Below the pieces are notes generated by a model. It had not been told where the DNA came from. It was given only the letters and a program-made list of their open reading frames with translations, and made no database searches. The position numbers and the translations under genes are program-made. 64,000 bases of DNA from Cymbidium sinense (taxonomy: Eukaryota > Streptophyta > Magnoliopsida > Asparagales > Orchidaceae): positions 86,834,945-86,898,944 of the forward strand of contig CM038216.1 in NCBI GenBank assembly GCA_021442155.1. Reading direction: 5' to 3'. Positions 56,577 through 64,000 of the stretch are shown in pieces. Positions within the stretch are counted from its first letter, which is position 1. Every line of letters begins with the position of its first letter.

Positions 56577-57345
56577 AGGTTTATGTTTATGTTTAGGTTC
56601 ATTAGGTTTTAGGGTTTAGGTTTATTTTTAAATTTATTTAGTAACTTTATGTTTAGGATTAGGGTTTGGGGTTTAAGGTTTAGGATTTATGGTTTAGATA
56701 GTTTTGTTTAGGGTTTAGGATTTAGTTGAGGTTTAGGTTTAGTTATGGTTTAGGGTTTAGGGTTGGGTTTATTTTATCTTTTATATGGTTTAGGATTTAG
56801 GTTGGTTAGGGTTTAGGTTTTAGGTTTAGGGTTTAGGTTTTAATTTAAGTATAGGGTTTAAGGTTTTTTAGGGTTTAGGGTTTTGGGTTTAGGGTTCAGC
56901 ATTTAGGGTTTAGGGTTTAGGGTTTATGCTTTTAGGGTTTTTTAAGGTTTAGGGTTTAGGGTTTAGGGTTTAGGATTTATGGTTTATGGTTTAGGGTTTA
57001 AGATTTAGTTTTTATTTTAAAATTAAGTAAATGGTAGGTTTAGGTTTATTTAGTATATTTTTTATTAATTTTATATGATTTGATTTTTTTAGGCTTATTT
57101 TTTATTTAATTAATTAATTTATTTTAGTTTATGTTTTTAATTTATTTTATTTATTTTATTTTATTTTGGTTTAGGTTTATTTATTTATTTTATTTTTAGG
57201 TTTTATTTAGTTTAGGTTTAGGTTTTTAGCTTTTTAGAGTTTAAGGTTTAGGGTTTTGGGTTTAGGGTTTAGGTTTTTGGGTTTAGGATTATTTTTTTGG
57301 GTTTAGGGTTTAGGTTTTAGGTTTTAGGGTTTGGGGTTTAGGGTT
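56577..57345. repeat. Composite telomere-like satellite, last block
   Basis: TTTAGGG-type sequence with the flank motif (AAATTTATTTAGTAACTTT at 56628-56647), exact junction motif TTTTAAAATTAAGTAAA at 57015-57031, a short TTTATTTTAGG array, and a final TTTAGGG block to 57345, where the third LTR-related block begins. No gene. Confidence 0.88.
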
Positions 57346-60300
57346 CACCTCTAAAGATTGACTTGGAAGGAGAGGATCCATAGGAGAAGCTCAGGTATGC
57401 TGATGAGAAGGTAGAACTTTAGCTCATTATTCCAAAAGTCATTGAAGTCAACTTAAGTGGCAAAGTTCTACCTCTGGGGTAACACCTTGGGATAAGGGTA
57501 GCAATTTCACCGTGAGCAAATAGCCCCTCCATGGGATGCTCCACCCATGGATATGCTTGTGGAGGACCAAGCGAGTTGATTACATGTCTAGCTCACATTA
57601 GAAAGTTTTAAGCTAAGTTAAGCATACTTGTCTTATCTAAAGAGATGGGAATCTCTAATCAAGGCCTTGATCTAGAGATATGCTCAAGCGATCACTATTA
57701 AAAGGAGGCATGCCACTTGAAGGACATCTTAGGAGTTAAATTGTGATGAAGACTTACTCAGGGACATTTTCTTTACATTATATGTTTTAAGTTGAAATTT
57801 AATTAGATTACTAGGGCTTATAATCCACTAGCATAAGGTTGTGGGAATGCCTAAGAGGTAAGAATTTATGCTCATAGCCTGAAGTAAATAGCTACCTCGA
57901 ATCCTAAATCTAGGGAGCTTTAGTATGAGCTAAAACATGACCTAAATCTAAGCGACTGGTGGACATATGGGTTTACCTTCATAAGAGAGAATAAATTTTT
58001 TAACTTTTGGACTTATAACTGCTTGGAGTGGCAGTCAGCTAACTCTTCCTATAATTTTAAAACCATGTAGTCTGGTCTTATGAATTGTAAGATAGCTAGG
58101 GTAGTAATTGAATTAGAAAGAGACTAAAGTCCTAAACACACTTCCTAAGAGACTAGAGCATGAGTGGAATGAGATATGACTTAATCTATTGATGCAAAAT
58201 CTTTTCAAATTTTATTTCATTTTAGACACATCATTTTGACAGAGGCTTTAGGATTTATTATGCCTAAATGCATGATTAAATAGGTTATGGTTAAAATCAA
58301 CTAGACAAAGGTGTTCCCCACCACAAGGGAAGCCCTCACAAGTTAAGTATTCCTTTATCGTGCAAAGATGGAGATCATTCATGTTCAAGGTAGAAAGAAT
58401 ATGCATGCATGATGTAAAACATATAACCATATAGCTAAGGGGTTGCTAAATCTTTTAATTATCTTATTTATGTCTTAGGCTTTATGATGAGGTTATGAGT
58501 TGTTTAAAATTTAGTTATGAGTGATTAGTTGGGTAGAAGAGTTATTTTTATCCTAAGAGCCTAATCGTATCCAAGCCACACATTAAAGCATCAATCATTT
58601 AAGAAACTATGAAAGGCATGTCATCCTAATGCATAATGTAAACATAACATTAAACAATTATATAAACTATTTTAAAAGAATAAAAGTATGATGTGGTGGT
58701 CTGCAAACCCCAAAGAGAAAATATGGGTGGCGAGCTCTACCCTATATAAACTAGAATATGAAAGAATAATTATAATTATATTAAATGCTATGGGGTCTTT
58801 TTCATCACATCTCAATTTTGATTTGGTTCCTCTTTAATTTGGATGGTGCTTGCTTTAAAGGCATGGGCACCCTAGGATAAAGCTAATCTCCAACACTAAT
58901 CCTAATTCCTATTGCAAAATTACATTTATGTGGGAAAAGTAAATCTAACTACTGCAAAATAGAGGTTAGCTAAATATACATATAATCCCAAGTAGTTGTA
59001 TTTATAATTTGGACTTAACACACATGTAACTAAGCCCACCTATCCTAACATGGATTATGCTTAAAGATTTAAGTAACAAAAGAGCATTCATTTATTTATT
59101 TTAAAGCATTCCCTCAGAAAATAAGATTAGGCTAATATTGGCCTATCATCTAGTCTACTGCATACACCTAACATCCAATCTAAAATAATACATCATAAAA
59201 CAAAACATACATCACATCATACACCATCCTAACTTAGAGCTAGAAGTGATGACTTCATTCTAATGTGTGTATTAGGCTTGTGTGGTAAGTCTTCTTAGGC
59301 ATTAGTGTTGTATTTTCTAAGTGTAGAATGATTCAATTTAACATGAAAGGTTGATCTCACTTGAAGTAGTTTTAATTGATTTTAAAATTTTAATGTGTTT
59401 TCCTTTCATTCATTAGATTACACTTAGCAACTAATTTTATAATGAGAGAAAAAAGGATTTCCCTCTTTCATCCCATCCTTAAGTCACTTTCTAAAGTATA
59501 TTAATTTTGATTTAGTTCTCTTTAGTGAATGGCTTATTAAATGATTTAATTAATCCTAAGTTTAGGTTAACTTTAAATAATCCTATTCAAAATGAAAGGC
59601 ATCTTAAGATTAATTTAATTGAATTAATTCCACATGACATATATTAAATCATTCCTTTTCATCACATGTAACATGCATATGATTTAATCTTTGTATCTAT
59701 ACATGCAACATATAATTTAATATGTATGTATAATGAAATATTTATAATTTATATTTATACATATTAAAAAATTAATCATATTTTTAAAAAGGACATAATA
59801 ATACATAATTAATATAGGTATGTGGTTGTTAAATGGGAATAGGTAATCAAATGACCTTAAGCTAAAAAATTATTCTTGGGATGTCTACATATGCATTTTT
59901 TGCATTGTAACATACATAAATGAGGAAAGAAAACTAAAAGATTTATATTTTGGCTAATTATTTAATTTATAATATGAATTAATAATAAATTAATGTTTAA
60001 TACATACATAATAAACAAATGTAAATGTATTTGTTAAACCGGAAGGTAATCAAATGACCTCCTTGGGTAACTAAAGCTTCATATTCTGGGATGTCCATAT
60101 ATACTTGCTTCTTACACACATGTATATAAATGAGGAAAGAGAAAATAATCAAATTATTGATGATATTTTTATGATTCATAACTAATCTTATATTATTATT
60201 CATTTATGTTTTTTGAAAAATACATTTGGTTTAATACTTGATGTAATAAACCCACAAAATATTAAAAAAGATGGATTTTATTTTTACTTGATTTTGAAAA

Positions 60301-63300
60301 CATGGATGCATGAATTGAAATGACATGCAAATTTCATGATTGGAAGAACTATCAAATATAAGCATATTCATGCAATAAACTAGTTCTTAAGACAATCAAA
60401 TCAAATAAGATTATTTAAGTAAAAAATTCTTTGGTTTATTTAATTTGAAAGAGGAGAAGAGAAATCATCACTTGTTGTTTTAAACCCATTCCAACATTTA
60501 TGATTTGATTTAATTTAATGAAATGTAATTAAGTTGATTTTATGGGATAATTAAGTTAAAACCTTAATTGAATTAATTACCCTTAATGTCACCTTAAAGT
60601 AATTACTAAAATTAATGAGCCAACATGATATGCAGAAAATAAATTTGCAATGATCAGGAAATAAAGGGGATGCATGGCTCATGACTAATAGTTAATTTGA
60701 TTAGGGACTTAATTAATAATTATTCTTATGGTTTTCCACACATGTGGACTAACCATAATTTCATTAAACTCCTTTTGGTTATTAAATACCTAAAGATCTA
60801 CCCCATGATTTAATTAATTGGGTCTTATTGATTATGATTTCAATTTGGTTAAGTGATTTAATTAAATCATTAAATCTTAATTAATTTCATTTTATAAAAG
60901 GGTGAAATGAACTTGGTGAAAGGGGTCCCAACCTTATTTTTTAGTTCACTTACTATTGAACATGATTAATAAATTTAATTAACCAATTTATTACTATTCA
61001 TGGGATTAATTGAACATTAATTAACTTAAAAGAGTAGTTAAGGTTTAATTCATCAATATTCCTAATTAAATGAGAAATAAATCCCAAGAAAATTATGGAG
61101 GTCATGTTAGATTAACCCACAAATTTTGGGATTAATTGCTCAGTAATTAAGAGTAATTAAGCTAATAAATTTTGTAGTTAAACTTTAATTACTATTCAAA
61201 ATTATTTAAGATCATTTTTAATTAATTCTCCTTTGAAATACCTTTAGAATGAGTATTTATTTGCAATTTTCTTATTTCTCTATGGATTTTTATGATTCTT
61301 ATAAGTTTTAGCCATTAAAAATAATTAATTAAGCCTAATTAAAGCCTAATCCTACTGGCACCACATGGCGCGCTAACGCGATGCACTTTCCACATGGCGT
61401 CATGAGATTGGCTACTTAAAACTTATCTGACTCAATGCCTATATGGCGCCGACGGAAGTGCTTCCTTGTTCACCGTTCGATCTAAGATCAGATGACTACG
61501 ATTAATCCCATAGCTTAATAGGATTAAATCAGATTGATCTAGTGGATTTAATCACAACCGTCCATTTTGATCACATGGAATGGATGGTGTGTGATCTAAC
61601 ATCATGCGAATGATGGAGAATGTAGTTTGTCCACCATTTCTTACTTGATCCAAGCTTACCCGAGCTCAGATCAACTCTGAAAGGATCCCACACCTTCATG
61701 ACATTAATCAGAGGGGATCCAATGATCATGATCACACGAGATGGAAGTTCTCTTCAAAAAACTCCAACTCATTTTTGACTTAGGATCGATTTTGGAAGCA
61801 TACCTCATTGGTGCTCAAGACCAGTAGCTTAAACGATTGATGAAGCTTCATCTAGTAGAGACGAAGCCTTGTTGAGAAGCAATTGGATCAATTCCTCAAT
61901 GTTTGCTCTGAAGGCCACGAACTGATGATTTGGTGCTTAGCTTTTATCAAAATCCCACCTTCAGTGCTCGGAAGCTTGGTAGATGATTCATTCTTGCTCG
62001 ATGAGGCCTAGGGAAGGTGCGTGCTAAGTTAATTTGAGTTTGATGGAGAAATGGGAGAGTTAGGTCAAAAATGGGAGTGTCCTATTTCAAGATGGATGGG
62101 AATGACATTTTTTGATCGAGGAATGAGCTTGGGAGCTTAGGGAATGGCTCTAGTTGCTCGTCATAGGTAGGATTAGAAATGATTTTTTATGTGTGTTTGG
62201 AAATGGAAATAAGGGGTGTACCTTCATCTGTCGATTGGTGGGATGGGGTTTGTTCGATGGTTCTGTGGAGGTGGGTGGCAAGGCAAAATCATGGGTGTCC
62301 TATGGGTTTCAAATGCTCCAATGGGGAGCATGAGGTGATTTCACCTCCCATGGGTCATGATCGACCCAACCACCCCTTGGGTCAAGTTGGGCAATGTCCT
62401 AGGTGCTTAGGTGGACCATTAGGAGAGCACCAAGTGGCCAAGGAATGGAAATGACCACTTACATGGGTGATTTGTCTCACATGATGCCCGTGACCTAAGA
62501 GTAGAATAATCATTTAGCATTGGATTAGATTTGGGAAGATTTGAAATGAGCCAAAAGTGGGTTAGCCCAAATTTCAAGTCAATTGGAGTTGATTGGTTAG
62601 GCTTGGCTCAATTTGACTCATTTAGGTGAAATTGGGTTAGGTTGGCTCAAGTAGACCAATTGGTCAAATTGGATCAAACCAAGCATTAGGTCAAGTTCAT
62701 ATGATCATTTGGGATGTTATGGTTAAATTGGTTTGGTTTAGTTTGGCTAAGATTTTATTTTGGCTCATTTGAATTCATTTGGGTCAAATGGGTTAAGTTG
62801 ACCAATTTGACTAAATTTGCCAAATTATCTTGGTTGAGTGTTGTTTGGGTTTGGGTTTTAGTGAAGATGAAGATTTGGCTTTGGTTTCAATTAATTTGGA
62901 TTTGGTTTGATTTAGGCCAACTTGAACCTTTAGGTCAATTTGGGCTAAGTAGGTAAATTGGATTCAATTGGGTCCAATCATGGCTTTGGTCAAGTTCAAC
63001 AATCAATTTGGAATGAACTTGAGCCATTGGTTGTAATCAATTTGGTTTATATTTTGATTTGACCCAATTTGGTCTTTTAGTTTAATTTAGGTCAACTTGG
63101 GTCAAGAGGGCCAATTGGGTTTGGTTGTAATTTGGCTAGTTTGGGTACATATGGGTTTAGGGATTGACTTGGTTTGACCCAATTTGTGACAATTGATCAA
63201 CCTAGGGTTATCAACAATCATGATGCGAGATTTTGATGGGCTTAGTTCAATCCAATTTGGGCAAGATTAAAACTTGGCTCAAATAGGTCAAATTGGCCAC

Positions 63301-64000
63301 TATGGGTCAAGTGGACCAATTGGGTTTAGTTGGCTTTATTTTGGGTTCAGTTTGATTTAGTTGAATTTATATATGGATTTGGGATTGATATATAAATTCA
63401 ATTGCAATTAGCTTGGGTTCAAATAGGTTTTGGTTCATTTGAACATTTCAAGTCAAAAAGTTTAAGTTGAGTTTGACTTGGGTTGATTTTGGTTTGGCTT
63501 GATGATTGTAGATTTCATTTATATTTATAAATATGATTGAAGGTATGATTGATTCATGAGAAAATCAATTAAATTTGTGTTTTGGAATGAAGGAATTTGG
63601 CTAAGTTCATGGAGTAGGTTCATGAGGCTTATGTTTTGATTTTGATTTGGTTTGATTTAGTTTTGATGATTTAAATGTATATTTCATTTAAATTTGTGAT
63701 GATTGAAAGTATGATTGATATGTGAGAAAATAAAACATTACGTTTGACTTGATTTGGAGTAAGATTTGGCTAAATCCATGCGATAGGTCATATGACTTAG
63801 GAAGGGTTTCAATTAAATTTGATTTGGTTTGATTTAGTTTTGATCATTTGAGTGTAGATTTGATTTATATTTAGGAAGATGATTGAAGATATAAATTTAT
63901 TATGTGAAAATCAATTGATTTTGGATTGATTTTTTATTAAGATTTGGCTAAGTGGATGGGATAGGTCATATAGCTTAGGAAGGGTTTCAAGTTTGGATTT
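57346..64000 (-). mobile_element. Diverged relative of the LTR-side block of the second LTR element
   Basis: From about 57780 the sequence is collinear with 41815-48300: CTAGGGCTTA..AATTCCAC-like, GCCTAAGAGGT, CTAAATCTAGGGAGCTTTAG, GTCAAGCC..-like, a GATTAATTAAGC-rich middle, a GC-richer segment at 61350-61700, and the GGTCAA minisatellite from 62540 to the window end. 57346-57780 is only loosely related to the LTR start. It carries a private duplication of about 190 bp near 59815-60160 (GGTAATCAAATGACCT twice). The element continues beyond the window, so orientation (by analogy minus) and completeness are unknown. A 91-codon frame at 62179-62454 has no recognisable domain. Confidence 0.65.

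Noticed and set aside
62179..62454. 91-codon plus-strand frame in the third LTR-related block
   Set aside because: The aligned part of the other copy (about 46200-46480) has only unrelated short frames, so coding is not conserved.

Overview
This is nuclear DNA of a land plant, most likely an angiosperm. The evidence is plant-type telomere repeats (TTTAGGG/CCCTAAA), a Ty3/gypsy element of the Tat/Ogre type with two RNase H-like regions, plant L1-type LINEs (DUF4283 plus CCHC ORF1; ORF2 with a C-terminal RNase H), and retrocopies of two very abundant plant mRNAs: a glycine-rich RNA-binding protein (GR-RBP) and ribosomal stalk protein P0. The species cannot be named. I find no intact host gene, tRNA, rRNA or CRISPR array. 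The window is a heterochromatic mosaic of degenerate telomere-like satellite, retrocopies and decayed retrotransposons, with one 100-N assembly gap.

Layout. Positions 1-251 are an unassigned 3' tail of a transcript. Positions 252-12311 are telomere-like DNA with the CCCTAAA strand on top, holding four plus-strand GR-RBP 3' fragments and an ORF1-only LINE (1937-5114). Positions 12312-18330 hold a decayed Tat/Ogre gypsy element (plus strand) with a repetitive 3' region, followed by a satellite of about 340 bp (18530-19880). From 19881 to 57345 the telomere-like DNA is inverted (TTTAGGG on top). It contains seven minus-strand GR-RBP fragments plus one internally deleted remnant, two P0 retrocopies (one fused to a GR-RBP fragment), a 6-kb LINE with RT and RNase H (21386-27487), a truncated copy of the first LINE (40323-41286), and a second, deleted Tat-like LTR element (41287-55853, minus strand by its primer-binding site). 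Positions 57346-64000 are a diverged relative of that element's LTR-side block.

The most unusual feature is a composite satellite. A unit (about 1.4 kb on the left side) is built from an AAATAAA-type array, a conserved 17-bp junction (core TTTACTTAATTTTAAAA), a CCCTAAA-type array, a second conserved junction (AGTAACTAAATAAATT), and a 0.4-0.5 kb GR-RBP 3'-end retrocopy with its poly(A) tail running straight into CCCTAAA. In every poly(A) insertion (GR-RBP, P0, two LINE families, the 1-251 tail) the sense strand is the CCCTAAA strand. That is the polarity expected if a telomeric G-strand 3' end primed reverse transcription on poly(A) RNA. A second striking signal is a run of about 13 imperfect hairpins (52637-53807) in the leader of the second LTR element; their two arms change together while the loop stays similar.

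Nothing here is likely to be expressed as a working host protein. The 100-codon frame at 56300-56602, which joins translated telomere repeat to a GR-RBP tail, is the one open frame of possible interest. Much of the frameshifting and some array variation could be sequencing or consensus error in low-complexity DNA.
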